Origin: Hypomyces perniciosus
Taxonomy: Eukaryota > Ascomycota > Sordariomycetes > Hypocreales > Hypocreaceae
DNA length: 64,000 nucleotides
Assembly: GCA_008477525.1 (NCBI GenBank)
Contig: SPDT01000002.1
Span: 2,666,001 to 2,730,000 of the forward strand
Direction of reading: 5' to 3'
Shown: positions 45,680 through 56,607 of the stretch, one piece after another
Layout of the letters: each line of letters begins with the position of its first letter
Numbering within the stretch: position 1 is the first letter of the stretch
The notes under the pieces: generated by a model
Told to the model about the DNA's origin: nothing
Databases searched by the model: none
The model's input: only the letters and a program-made list of their open reading frames with translations
Position numbers and translations under genes: made by a program

Positions 45680-47516
45680 TTACTCATTCAAAACCTCGAC
45701 GGCATCGAAGTCGATGACATCCGTCTGCGCCATTGCGACACTCTCCTCGATTACTTTTCGAGCGGCATCCGAACGAGGCAGAATGCGCACTTTGAATGGT
45801 CTGGGCCTAGAAAGCAATCCTTCTTCACATGCCAGCATGTCAGCTTGCATCATCACAATGCTGCATGTTCACCAAAGGTAGAGCTTACCAAACTTGTCGT
45901 CCATTTTCAATGGTGGCTCGCCAGGCTGAGGGTTAATGTCAAAAGCCCAGAGTAGTCGGGAGATGGAAATAAACAGCGATGCCTCGGCTACAAAGATACC
46001 AGGACATAGGCGGCGGCCGAAGCCAAAGTGAACATGATCACGCTTTAGGAAATCTGGGTGTTTTGCGCTGGCATTAGAGCTTCGGTTATCACCAAGGAAG
46101 CGCTCAGGTCGGAAGACATCCGGGTCGCCGTATCGTTCCAGGTTGCGGTGGAGAGACGTGATGTTAGGGAAGACCAGCGTTCCCTTGGGGATCGTATAGC
46201 CATTGTAGGTTTCTGCTTGCGAAGAGACGTGTACTGCACCCAAATCAAAGATAGGCGCCCAACGGTGAACCTCCTTGATAAAAGCGCGGATGTAAGGCAG
46301 ATTGGGCTCGTCTTCCCACGTGGGGAGACGCTGGAATCCAACAACTCGATCGAGCTCTATCCAGGATGTGGGTTAGCCAATATATTGAGCAGGATGTAAT
46401 GTTGGCGCAACGTACCCTCTTGAGCGGCTCGAACAACATCTGGGTTCATGGCTATAATCTTGACCACATACTGTAAAACGTTGCTGGTGGTATCGGAGCC
46501 TGCAAGAATCAAACTCCCCATAATTCCGATTGCATTCTCATCATCAATGCCTTCTTGCTCCTGGATCTTAATGAGACTAGCCCCAAAACATAAAGGCTCG
46601 ATTCCAGCGGCTATTTGTTTCTTGAGTGCTCTCAAGAAACCTCTGTGAATAGCTGACTCCCTAGTCCTGAGAGTATCCGCCAATTTAAGCCAATATTGGA
46701 GACTCTCTGGAAGCCTTTGGAGAAAAGGGAAGTAGTCAATGGGGAGCGTTCCAGGTTGGGTGTCTGGACAGATCCGATTAGTTAGCAACTTTGCCTCTTC
46801 GTTCTCCGTAGCATGATCTTACAGTAGGCCATCTCTTCCCAGACAACAAAGAGATTCTGCAAAATGGGATGATTGATCTGAGACAACTTGACACCATACA
46901 CGGCGCTGAAAATGGAGCTCATCGAATATCGCCTCGTGTGGTCAACAAATTCGTCAGGCAGAACGGTAAGATCACGAAGCATAATCTTGGACTCGTAGTC
47001 CTGATACTTCCTCAAAGTAACAGCCTGCTTGGCACCAAGGAAGTCGTGGAAAAGTCGTTTTAAAAGGCGAAATTTCTCGCCTTGGCTCATCAGAAACAGG
47101 TTTCCAGGCCAGAGGCGCTGCTTGAATTCGTTTAGCGGTGGTCTGTCGGAGAACACAGATCCTTTCTACATCCTGTCAGTTTAAATCTTGCGGAGGAATT
47201 TATTTGAACACCATACCTTATCAAGAAGTTCCTTTGCATGTTCTGGCTCGCTGATAATCAAAGCAGGCTGGGAAGCAAGCCACAGCATACAGAGCCCACC
47301 GAATTTGCTAGCGAGCTTAGGGAGTTCCTTTTCGGGATGTGCCAATACCTTGAGCATGAGGAATATATTTCCAACTATGGGCCAGCCCTTGGGTCCTGTA
47401 GGAAAGACATTTGCCGTTCTCTTCCCACCCAGAAAGAAAGATGTGAACCATGTCACAAGACACAGCACCGCACCGAACGAGGCGGCCTGCAGAGGCACGC
47501 TCGTGATTAGGAGCAT
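45680..47516 (-). CDS. Cytochrome P450 monooxygenase
   Basis: Five exons: 47217-47516, 46823-47165, 46416-46763, 45889-46356 and 45680-45822, all with standard splice sites and frame, giving 533 residues. The start is the ATG at 47514-47516; the longer frame begins at TTG. An N-terminal hydrophobic anchor (LQAASFGAVLCLVTWFTSFFL) is followed by PTGPKGWPIVGN, typical of ER-bound microsomal P450s. The I-helix is SLILAGSDTTSNVLQYVV and the K-helix E-x-x-R motif lies in FIKEVHRWAP. FRPERF follows, then the haem loop FGFGRRLCPG with Cys about 448. Layout resembles CYP64/OrdA-like fungal P450s used in secondary metabolism or detoxification. No backbone biosynthetic gene is seen next to it, so the substrate is open. 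Confidence 0.92.
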
Positions 47517-47690
47517 GACTGGGATAGACAGAGATGATTGAGTAGAGATCCAAGAGAAGACGTCTCGTTTACTCAATTAAGATACGTATCAGGCCGACTT
47601 AACAAGAATGTGAATAGGGAAGAATGCGTTCTTTGCGCCAGGTAGTTTGCTTCGCCAGAGAACGACAACTCGCTGAGGAGATTTATATGG

Positions 47691-47698
47691 CTTTTATA
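47691..47698 (-). promoter_or_regulatory. Possible TATA box of the P450 gene
   Basis: TATAAAAG on the minus strand, about 175 bases upstream of the P450 ATG. Confidence 0.35.
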
Positions 47699-48568
47699 GG
47701 TTGGATTGAGGGCATAGATGGTTAATTTGGAATAGCGGTGACTATCCCTCCATGATGATCCTGTTCTGCACGATAGTTGAGGAATCCAATAATTTTTGCA
47801 TTTAACAGCCACAAAGATAACCACGTCACCGTACAGCAGAGCCTTGTGCTTGGCTAGAATAGTACCTATGCGACTAGAATCGAGGATACTTTCGATAGAA
47901 TGGAGCTACTAATTCAAACAACTAAGGCTTGAAGCAACCCCAATTCGGTTGTTGAAACGCAAAGACTGGCAGATGCTGGTAAAGTAATGTGTCTTGGGTA
48001 CTCTAGATTCTGTATTTCTCATCATTTCATGATGGTTTTCAATCACCATCTACTTTGTGGACCGCGGATGTCTTCTCTCCGGCATGTATATTTCCGCCAC
48101 CTACTTCACTCCCTCTGAACGAAGCAAATCATCAATCGCATTGGTGTCGACACACTTCGCACACATGCAACACGCATACATATTAGTCAACCTGTCTGAT
48201 GACACCTCCACTTGATATGCGCCGCGTTCTCTCGGAGCGAATGAGTTCCGTGTCATACCCCACCTGATCAATGTTTTGCATGCCAGGTAGGAGTGGATCG
48301 TGTCTGAATATCCCTGTCAAACCTTGGCAAATCGGAATCCGAGCACCCTGGTCTATAGGTTTACTTGATCGCCACATGATATTACTAGTAGTACTCCGTA
48401 TGCTAATATATTCCAAGATAAAATAAACTACAAAGTATGTGGTCGAACGTGCAAGAGCCTCAGGACGCTGGCAGACCTTTCCACGTCCCAAGGTGGAGAC
48501 CTCGAGCCGGTCCGTAGATTGTCTGAACCAAACACCATCTGTCTGGCCTGTTGGAGATGAGACAGTCT

Positions 48569-48587
48569 GGGGGGGGGGGGGGGGGGG
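48569..48587. repeat. G19 homopolymer
   Basis: Run of 19 G; length may be uncertain in the assembly. Confidence 0.75.
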
Positions 48588-48691
48588 AAGTAGATGGTTA
48601 ACCAGGCAGTCAGAACAAAGTGACCTGACAATGGTCTATCAAATCACCTTGCCTCGATCAGTCCTCCTCGCGCATGCCTGTCTTACTAGGT

Positions 48692-49255
48692 CCTAAGATC
48701 GAGATATGTCTGCAGTAATAGTATTGGCCCGGCTGAAGGCTTCGACGTCTACAATGCAGGTTTTGCATCCACTCCAAGCAAAGATTCCTTGGAAGAACTT
48801 CCGTTTTTCTTGGTCAACCCGTATCGACCCATCAATGTAGCAATCAGTACCCTGATTGACCACACCATTGCTTTGCAAGTCTCCCAAGTTGGACGTTATT
48901 TCGATTCTTGGAGGGGGAGAACGGGTCATGAGTTCGTCCACTGACCCGCCCAGACACCCCTGCTTGGCCCTGGTTGGCAAAACACACTTTCAGCTGGATA
49001 GTCTCGGTGTCGTCCCGACTCACCCATTGGTCCTTATGCCAAGTCACAATCTGAATCACTGCATCCTTGTCGAAGGTGATTTTTGCTCTCCGGTAACAGA
49101 ATGCCGGCTGTTCCTATGGGCTCGCTGCCTTTGGCGCCGCCCTCGGATTTGCTGCCAGTCGCCATGTGTGACGTTACAGTTGGTTTCCCCAGGGATAAAT
49201 TGTGGATAAGTTTTATGCTGGCAGAAGATTGGGGCGCTGGTGATGCATTACAGCT
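48692..49255 (-). pseudogene. Possible decayed gene of unknown family
   Basis: Three minus-strand frames carry consecutive protein-like stretches: one ending GGAKGSEPIGTAGILLPE, then AKITFDKDAVIQIVTWHKDQWVS and ETIQLKVCFANQGQ, then DCYIDGSIRVDQEKRKFF and GIFAWSGCKTCIVDVEAF to a stop at 48692. The shifts between frames lack good splice sites where I looked. The alternating polar/hydrophobic pattern suggests a beta-rich protein. The family is not recognised. It could also be a real gene with introns I misread. Confidence 0.3.
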
Positions 49256-49690
49256 CATAACCAATTGATCAAGTACGAGTAAAGATTCTCGTTACCGGCT
49301 GGCTAGTACCTATGTTAAGGGAAGCAGGAAACGAGGATCTATATACATTTATAGTTCACTCGCCAGTGAATCTTTTCAGTGATCGCGAACTATCGCGACT
49401 TGATCATGTTGTTTTGCCGGTGATCACTTAGTTGCTTATTGATTCGTCCTCCAATGCATAGCTGGCATAATATTATGCAGTCAGAACATAATATGCACAT
49501 ATATTACTCTCATCGCTGTTAATAACTCTAATTACCATGTCTTACTCTCCTCACTATAAATAACTCTTACCAACCAGGGTGTTTGTAATGCTATAATACA
49601 ACAGTAAAAGCTCCTAATGCTCTATAGTACTTTGTATTTCCTTTACTGTCCCTGTTTTATCCTCACTAATCCTCATCTAAACTACCAACC
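49256..49690. other. Intergenic, upstream of PD-(D/E)XK-like gene
   Basis: AT-rich leader. TATAAATA at 49555-49562, about 130 bases before the ATG, could be the TATA box. Confidence 0.45.
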
Positions 49691-50908
49691 ATGAGCCGTG
49701 CGCGTATTGAAACTTGGATACACCTTTGCGAGGACGCTGACATTGTCAACAATCTCGAGGCAACGCCCCAAGCCAAACCACCCTCGAAACGCCGGAAGAG
49801 AAATGCATCATATTCTCTAAGTCTACGCCAACGATCCATCCCTGAAGATGCGCAGCCCCTCGATGCGAGTTCTGTTACAGGGTCGACGAGGATCGAAATC
49901 ACGAGTGGCAGCAAGTCACGACGCACGCGGAGTCCTTTCAGCATTTCCGACTTACGATTTGCTGACAAGGACGTCAGAATAACCACACTGTGGCGACCTG
50001 ACCAGCTGCCCTCCGATGTAGCACAGTTGTTTAACGATGCGTATAATATTCAAAATGCTCGTGGAATTGTTCCGAGGTCGATTGAAGCGGACGTTCAGTC
50101 GGCTCTGACCTTGTCGAAGGACCAACTCTCCAATGCCAGTTTCTACGATTCACAACAGTGGGCCCAAAGCCAGGGACTTGACTCGTGGGACACATCCGAA
50201 GAGCTCAGGATCTTGAAGAAGATCGTCAACCGCACAGAAGAATGCGACCTGGAGAATGTGTCAGAAGCAGCTTGGAACGCCCGAGTGCATGAACCGTTGC
50301 TGGATTTTGTCTTTGAGTGCTTCGCTGGCTTAGTGCAACATTGGGATGTGACGGGTGCACTTATTAGCAAGCCGTATTTACCACACCATCGTATCGGTGC
50401 CGACACACAGTCCAAGACGGTCGACTTTTGTCTGGCTCTTGCTGGAGATGATATAATTGCTGCATCGCAAAGGCGGCTCAAACATGTTCCCGACTTCAAT
50501 TATATCAACCATACATCTTACCAGCCTGTCAGAGACCGGCCCATCGCCGTCAGCATTGTGACAAAGACGCCCAAAGGGTCGCACCAAGAGGCAAAGGCAC
50601 AGCTATCGACCTGGGCTACTGGACACCTAAAGCGTTTGCGGCCATTAGCAGGCACATCACAGACTTCCCTGATCGTCGACATTACACTTCCCGTTATTTC
50701 CCTCCGTGGCGGGGACTGGTTTATGTCATTTGTGAGAGATAAAGCAGACTGCGTGGATCTGATTGAGACATTTACGATTGGTAGTACGAGGTCTCTTGTT
50801 GGATGCTACAAGGTTGTCGCGTTCTTAAGGCATCTGGGTATTTGGATAAAGACAGTGTATCGGGAGTGGCTGATGAAGAATGCCCTGGCTGCTGGGATGG
50901 ATGAGTAG
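49691..50908 (+). CDS. PD-(D/E)XK nuclease-like domain protein
   Basis: Intronless, 405 residues. It begins SRARIETWIHLCEDAD, then a basic Ser-rich segment (SKRRKRNASYSLSLRQRS). The conserved core includes LWRPDQLPSDVAQLFNDAYNIQNARGIVP, ISEAAWNxxVH-like EAAWNARVHEPLLDFVF, KTVDFCLAL (the Asp of the fold) and RPIAVSIVTKTP (with an E/I-x-K-like position), then EAKAQLSTWATGHLKRL. These are the marks of the fungal PD-(D/E)XK nuclease-like family (PDDEXK_12-type), a common uncharacterised group. It may bind or cut nucleic acid, but the canonical E-x-K is not clear here (S-I-V-T-K), so activity is uncertain. It lies alone between unrelated accessory genes, and no transposon ends were seen. Confidence 0.75.
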   Translation: MSRARIETWIHLCEDADIVNNLEATPQAKPPSKRRKRNASYSLSLRQRSIPEDAQPLDASSVTGSTRIEITSGSKSRRTRSPFSISDLRFADKDVRITTLWRPDQLPSDVAQLFNDAYNIQNARGIVPRSIEADVQSALTLSKDQLSNASFYDSQQWAQSQGLDSWDTSEELRILKKIVNRTEECDLENVSEAAWNARVHEPLLDFVFECFAGLVQHWDVTGALISKPYLPHHRIGADTQSKTVDFCLALAGDDIIAASQRRLKHVPDFNYINHTSYQPVRDRPIAVSIVTKTPKGSHQEAKAQLSTWATGHLKRLRPLAGTSQTSLIVDITLPVISLRGGDWFMSFVRDKADCVDLIETFTIGSTRSLVGCYKVVAFLRHLGIWIKTVYREWLMKNALAAGMDE

Positions 50909-51031
50909 TAACAGAAATAGCCGGATTTTCTTAATGAGATGTGCAAGGATTTATGCGATGAGACACCACAGAGCATAAATACAAGCCAGAGGTAGACAGG
51001 GGCTTTATGTTCCATCATCTATGCTAATTAT

Positions 51032-52543
51032 TCAAAGCTGTCCAAGTGCTTTCACAGCAGGAACTTCTTTATCCAGCGGCAAGATGTGTGGAAGTGGTCC
51101 AACAGGAGTGATGGCCAAGGGGTTAATGGGGGTATGGCTCTTGGTGTAGTGATTTTTAATATGAAGAAAACTGGTGGTCTCTCTGAATGCTGGGACATTC
51201 CAGTAGAGATTTCGTAGCCATTTGTGGATATGCGGGTAGCCAGATCGAATATCCCGAATGTTGCACTTGAAGTGCTGAACGTATACGGGCTGCAAAGTTG
51301 TTAGTGAAGCCGTTATTTAGCTTGAATCATGATTCTTCAAGGGGGGGGGGGGGGAATAAGGTCAAATGGACCACATACATCAAAGCGGATAATGGTGACA
51401 TATCTAGAAGGTTGTCAGCACCGACTTCAAGTATATGCTTACGAGATCTGCTCTAGCAATTAAAGGCGAGTGTTGCTCACAGTCTTATGTCAACTTCAGT
51501 CATATTCTGGCCAAACCAATAGGGTCCAGTGACAGCTTGTAGGTGAGTCTCAGCCTTGTCGAGGGCCTCAAACAATTCTGTAACAGCATGCTCATAGGCT
51601 TCTTGCGTGCTTGCAACACCACACTTATACACGCCATTGTTGATAGTGTCATAGTGCCATGTATGCGTCTCGTCAATCTGCTTTTGGAGTGTTTCAGGGT
51701 ATAGCGAGACATTGCGGTACTTTTCATCAATGATGTCATTAAACTGGTACTTGATCAGCAATTACCTCGAATGGAAGTGGTGGGCAAGGGTGATGGATGC
51801 TAACCTCCGTACCAAGCATACGGAGGATCTCACTGCTTTCATTGTTTACAATAACTCTCTGGATTTTGTCATAGAGTACCGGGACACTGAATCGGGCCTG
51901 ATAGTCAGGGTCAGACTCATAATAGACATGTCGTAGGTGAGTAAATCCTTCATGAAGAGGGTCTGCAGTAACATTCTCGGCTTCAGCATCTTTATCCTCG
52001 GTAGTTGCGAAACGCCATCCTAGTAATTCACAGGTCAGCATATTTAAGTCCAGTCTCTCGATTAGCTTTTCACAAAGCCAACTAGGGATCTCAGAACATA
52101 CCGCCATCCTGCAGATGCCAGTGCACAGCAGTAAACGAGATGATATCCTCTAGGCCTTTCAACTTCCGAGCAATCAGAACTCGATGTGCCTGTATCTTAT
52201 ATCAGCCTAGACTTTTGATTAAGAATTCTAGTACGGCGTTGACCACTTACCCAAGGACAGGCATAGCTGACATAAAGGTGATATCTGCCTTTCTCTGCTG
52301 GAAACTTAGATCCCGGCTTGTTGGAAATCCAATTCCGAAAAGTGGTTTGTGGACGTTGAAAGTTTCCGGATTTATCGGAAAAGCTTCTCCAGTTGGTGAT
52401 GCTACCGTTGGACTGTAACAAAACAGAACTCTTAGTATAATGATCATTTGTCTCGTGCCTACCAAACGTAGTGCACGTTATTCTGTCCTCGCTGTCTGTA
52501 GTATTGGCTGACCAAACTCAGGCACGACAGGCTGTCTTACCAT
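51032..52543 (-). CDS. Omega-like glutathione S-transferase (glutathionyl-hydroquinone reductase, ECM4/GTO type)
   Basis: Seven coding exons: 52541-52543, 52251-52412, 52102-52189, 51805-52019, 51481-51743, 51379-51403 and 51032-51289, 337 residues. All junctions fit GT-AG and keep frame. The catalytic motif YACPWAHRVLIARKLKGL (Cys about 53) is restored by a splice. VHWHLQDGGWRF, FSVPVLYDKIQRVIVNNESSEI, DETHTWHYDTINNGVYKCGVA and [29 protein letters not shown] follow, as in ECM4/GTO and bacterial xenobiotic reductases of this class. They remove glutathione from quinone conjugates. No targeting signal is clear. The initiator ATG alone forms exon 1, followed at once by a 128-nt intron (GTAAGA...TTACAG). 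This start fits the family N-terminus (SNGSITNW) but is unusual. Exon 6 is only 25 nt, and the 51290-51378 intron has a G14 run. Confidence 0.88.
51341..51354. repeat. G14 homopolymer in a GST intron
   Basis: Run of 14 G inside the last intron of the glutathione transferase gene. Confidence 0.75.
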
Positions 52544-53760
52544 TTTGACAAAAGCTGATTAAGTAACGATGCGTGGACGCGGTCGCTGCTTGGGCATTGC
52601 GTGAAGCTATGAGTGGGCGTGAGGCTGCTTATGACCGTTTGAAGAGGAGTAATACGCTGAATAAATGAGGGAGGAGGCTTACTAAATGTTAGAAATCGAA
52701 ATCCCCCTCCCACTCCCTTCATATTACTACATACACATACGCTGGCCAGCGTAATTCGTTGATGGGAACGGTAAAGGATCGTCCCGCGCGGTAGATTACT
52801 GATCCTGCACTAACGAAACCCTCCATTCTTTTTATTTGTCCCTGTTATGTAAATATTTCCTGTTAGCATTATCATCCCGATGATTGATTTGTCATTCTTT
52901 TGCCACAATATCGTTCATCTTTAGACGTAATGGACGTTAGACACAACACAAGATATTGTAGATCCCTCGCATCTGGATGGCTGGCACATTTGATAGCGGT
53001 ACCCATGTGACCTTGCAACCAAGTGAGATAGAGCATTGGACTGGTGAAAGAGCAAAGTGGTTGGGGAATTGTTCAGCGAAGCCGGCTACTTTCGTGATGG
53101 GCGGCAGCAGCATCACTACATAGCAACTCCGCCATTGTGATAAAAGACTTAAGAATCAAATAACAAAATCACCATCCTGTTATACATGCTAGACGCTCTA
53201 CTCGCATCAGCTTTCGCAGCATTGCATAGGATTACGAGGCTCCAACGAGACCCCGCTTCTTGCTCCACGCCAGAGCACATGAATCCTAACTTCATACTAT
53301 CCCATCTCCTCCATATACCTTTGCAGCTGAGGGAGATTCACCGAAGGACCAAAGGCACAGATTCACGGCAGTTTGACAGCTTGGGGGCCGAAAGCCTTCA
53401 TTGTTAGGGTTTGGAAGTGAAATCAGACATGATTGAACAAGTTGATGACCCATTTCCTTGTTGAAGGAAGGGGGAAATCAAAATTGAGTGTAGATAAATA
53501 ATACTAACAGACTGAAGGTAATAATAATCTCAAACTTGTTGCATCCGACATCCTGCATCTAGCAAGCTAACCACGACGTTTGTTTGCCTTCAAAATCTTA
53601 GCAGCATCGGTTGCTGACATCTTGCAACAACACAAGGTAAATAAAAAAAGAAGAAGAAAACCAACACCTTCATCTTCTCAATCCATTTGCCGGAATATTG
53701 ACGAGATTGCTTTCTGCTGCACGGCGCAAAGTGTACCCTTGAAACAGACTTCTGTATAGC
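52544..53760. other. Intergenic, no gene seen
   Basis: A 73-codon plus-strand frame at 53186-53407 has no recognisable features. Purine-rich patches occur near 53470-53660. Confidence 0.45.
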
Positions 53761-54232
53761 TTACCTCGAAGCCCTACACGTCTGTTTAGGAACAGTTGGA
53801 TCTTGGGCGATTTCGTTACCACCTGAGGGTATGTTAATAGTTGGTAGATGCCAAAGCTATTCACAAATACTTACTAGCATCTGTGATATATCCAGTTTGT
53901 TTCGAAACGTTGACCTTAAAATGGATCACCTTGTAGTTCGGATTCCACTTATAGGCAAAGCCGTCGCATACAAGTTTTCCACCGTAGTGGTTTACGTCGT
54001 TGGCCCATATGAATGCCCAGCCATTATTAAATGTACCAGGGTGGGATAAATAAACCTTACGGCTGCTACGATCGATATCCTCTGCCCATATATGTTGGTT
54101 TGCGTTAAATATCTGTAGATAACATTAGTGGATGTTAGTTTTGGATCAGAGGAACTTTGAGATACATACAAGTTGTGTGGCAGATAGCAAGGTCGCCGAG
54201 GCTAGAATTGCAGCAAATTTAATAGACACCAT
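53761..54232 (-). CDS. Small secreted protein
   Basis: Three exons, 54170-54232, 53875-54112 and 53761-53822 (introns 57 and 52 nt with GTATGT/GTAAGT donors and ACAG/TCAG acceptors), 120 residues. The N-terminus VSIKFAAILASATLLSA is a clear signal peptide. The mature part is rich in aromatic residues and Asn (HIWAEDIDRSSRKVYLSHPG, NNGWAFIWANDVNHYGGKLVCDG, YKWNPNYKVIHFKVNVSKQTGY) and has two Cys (in LVCDGF and KQTCRAS). It is probably exported. The family is not recognised; it may be an effector-like or antimicrobial-type protein, but nothing in the sequence proves this. A TATATAAAG word about 95 bases upstream may be its TATA box. The last exon could extend through a further GTAAGC donor at its end. 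Confidence 0.65.
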
Positions 54233-56607
54233 TGTTAATAGAGATAAATTGGTGGAGGCAATGAGCGAAATTGTAAATGTTGGTGAGTTTATTGGGAGAC
54301 TTAGATGGAGACTACCTTCCCTTTATATATTCTGATTCATCTACCAGGTGGGCCTTGGGCCCTACTCTCCCTGATCTATAAGTCCACTCTTATTATTTGC
54401 CTTGTACGTTTTTATTCTTTATATGACTACTCGGTTTTATGCTATAGCTTGCGTCAGCCACCACCTACTTCCTGAGTCGACGTATCACATTACAACATGT
54501 CGTATTCTAATCCATTCTTCGAGACGGATTCCTCGTTATTCCCAATATCCACTCCAGTGGGTATGTTTCCAAAGATCAATTTCTCTTCTCCGTTAGGAAT
54601 AAACGAAGCACATTTAGCCCTCACAGGGCCCGTTTCCTCTAACCCTAGGCGCATCCCTCATCCCTACTACACCCCCAAGGATCTCAGAGGTGAAGTAGGG
54701 TAGGTACAAAGACAACCATGTACAGATACCTACTTTATATCAATACGGAAGATGGTACTCCTTGCTATCTAACTCTCGAGGGCCCTTGTTGCAGTCAGCT
54801 TTGTCAGCATGACTTGTAAGCAGCATTGCTACTATCAAGTGATTTTGCGGTAAAGCTAAACCATTCAGGCTGCAGATGCCTAGGAAGAATTTGAGATCCT
54901 TGTGGGATAATATACCTACAAAGCACGTTGCTTAAAGTTTAAGCATAATTACCAATAAATACGACCCTATCCCCTGTCTATTTCCCGTATTCCCGAGTGA
55001 CCCCTGTCTGATAGAAATGCGCCATTTTCTGAGTGTAATAGCTCACAGGGGTCACTTAAAGATTTAAACAATATCTAGAATTCTCTCTCCACTATACAAG
55101 ACAAGATAAAAGTCACAAGTAGTAATGAATAGTATCACTAATACATAGGCCAAGCACTCTATACACGTTGGATAATGGAGTATAATTATTATTAATTAAC
55201 ACACTACTTTGGAGAAGGCGTAAGCTAGTATAGTTTACTTCGTTGAACAGAGTTGTGAGTTGTCGCGCAACGCGCTGACGTGGTCACTTGTATAGATGCG
55301 TCTGAAGAAGTAATATATTCCGTCGCTATCTCTTGTGGTTTCCCGCGCAGCCAATTTTCTCCGTATCTGTGCTCTTGGACCCCGATTACGGACTCCTTCG
55401 TACGGCAGTACTCCGTACAGTAGTATCTGTTATCTCACAAAATTGGATCCTTCATCAACGCTAGAGAGCTAGTAATACATAGAATAGTAATCAGTTTCGT
55501 CTAAGTTACCTGATAAATCTTAGTGCGGTGTATGAAAGATTCATCCAAAGTCCACTTAGGGATCTTCAATTACGCGAGATAATACGGTATTCCTCGCATT
55601 ATGATCTTGTTCCCACAACTAGGTTAAAGGTATCCGACAGAAGAGCTACTGTAAGTATTGCAGGAGGATTACTGTTGCATTATTTTCTCTGTCAGCAAAA
55701 CCACCCCATTACGCCCGGTAAATCAGGCGATTTCTAGATCTGTAAGCCATAAGCAAGGGGTGCCAAGTATCAGCCAACATCATGGAGTGGGGCCTTCGGA
55801 AACCAACTTGCCGAAGGCGTATGGTACTCCGTGATAGCAATATAATGATAAAGTCTAGACTATTACAGCGTAGTGTTGGCTTCTGATAACATAATCGTTT
55901 CATGTACAATAGGCGTATTGGCTGGGAGATAGTGATGATGCTAATGAGAGAGGAAGAGAAAGGACAATTCACAGACGCTGCATATCAAGTGCCAACACAA
56001 TAAAGGAAAAAATCGACTTGGCTGGAATGAACGCTGTGAACAAGTCAGCAGTGTATGGTTCGATCAGCTGGAACACGGCCGTGTTGGTCAGGTCGGACGT
56101 GTTGGAGCAGGCGAGTTATTGAAGCTCGTTCGGCTGGTCAAAATTGCGCTGTTCGAGTCTGCTATATTAAACATAGCCGTGTTTTCCGAGTACCTAGGCT
56201 AGGTCTATTGAGGCTGGGTTGTTGAGGTCGGCTGACTCGATGATCCTCCCGAAAAGGTAAACAGAAAAGAGGTCCGCCGTCAAATACGGCTGTCTCCTTC
56301 TGTATTCCTAACTAGTTATGGAGAAGACACACCCAAACCGCGATCACCGTCCCCCCACACTACCACACCTTCACAATTCCAGTGCGACTGTTCAACAAGA
56401 AAAGGAGATAGTTTAGCCAGATGCGGAGCTGCAGAGAGCGGTCCGATGTGGGGCCGGACAGCGCGGGCCGTAGTGGAACCCAACCGTTGATGCATCGAGA
56501 CGCTAAATATCTACGGCTATCTTTCCCCGATTATTCCTTAGATACGAAGTAGAGAGTACTCCGTACCTAGACAAATAAAAGCCAAGGTACTTCGTAATTT
56601 GGGCCAG
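54233..56607. other. 2.4-kb AT-rich intergenic region
   Basis: No gene recognised. Short open frames at 54497-54703 and 55528-55737 (+) are unassigned. It contains a 61-bp hairpin at 54996 and TACTCCGTA words at 55408 and 56556. Confidence 0.5.
54996..55056. repeat. Inverted repeat with 12-bp perfect arms
   Basis: AGTGACCCCTGT at 54996-55007 is repeated inverted as ACAGGGGTCACT at 55045-55056, with 37 bases between. A lone CCCCTGTCTA also lies upstream near 54971. It could be a short terminal-inverted-repeat relic or a hairpin-forming site. Confidence 0.7.

Larger units (their letters stand above)
47517..48691. other. Intergenic, P450 upstream region
   Basis: No gene recognised. Contains GTACTCCGTA at 48391 and a G19 run at 48569. 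Confidence 0.5.

Noticed and set aside
45498..45955. Plus-strand ORFs over the P450 3' end
   Set aside because: Antisense to the last P450 exon, which reads in frame to a stop at 45680.
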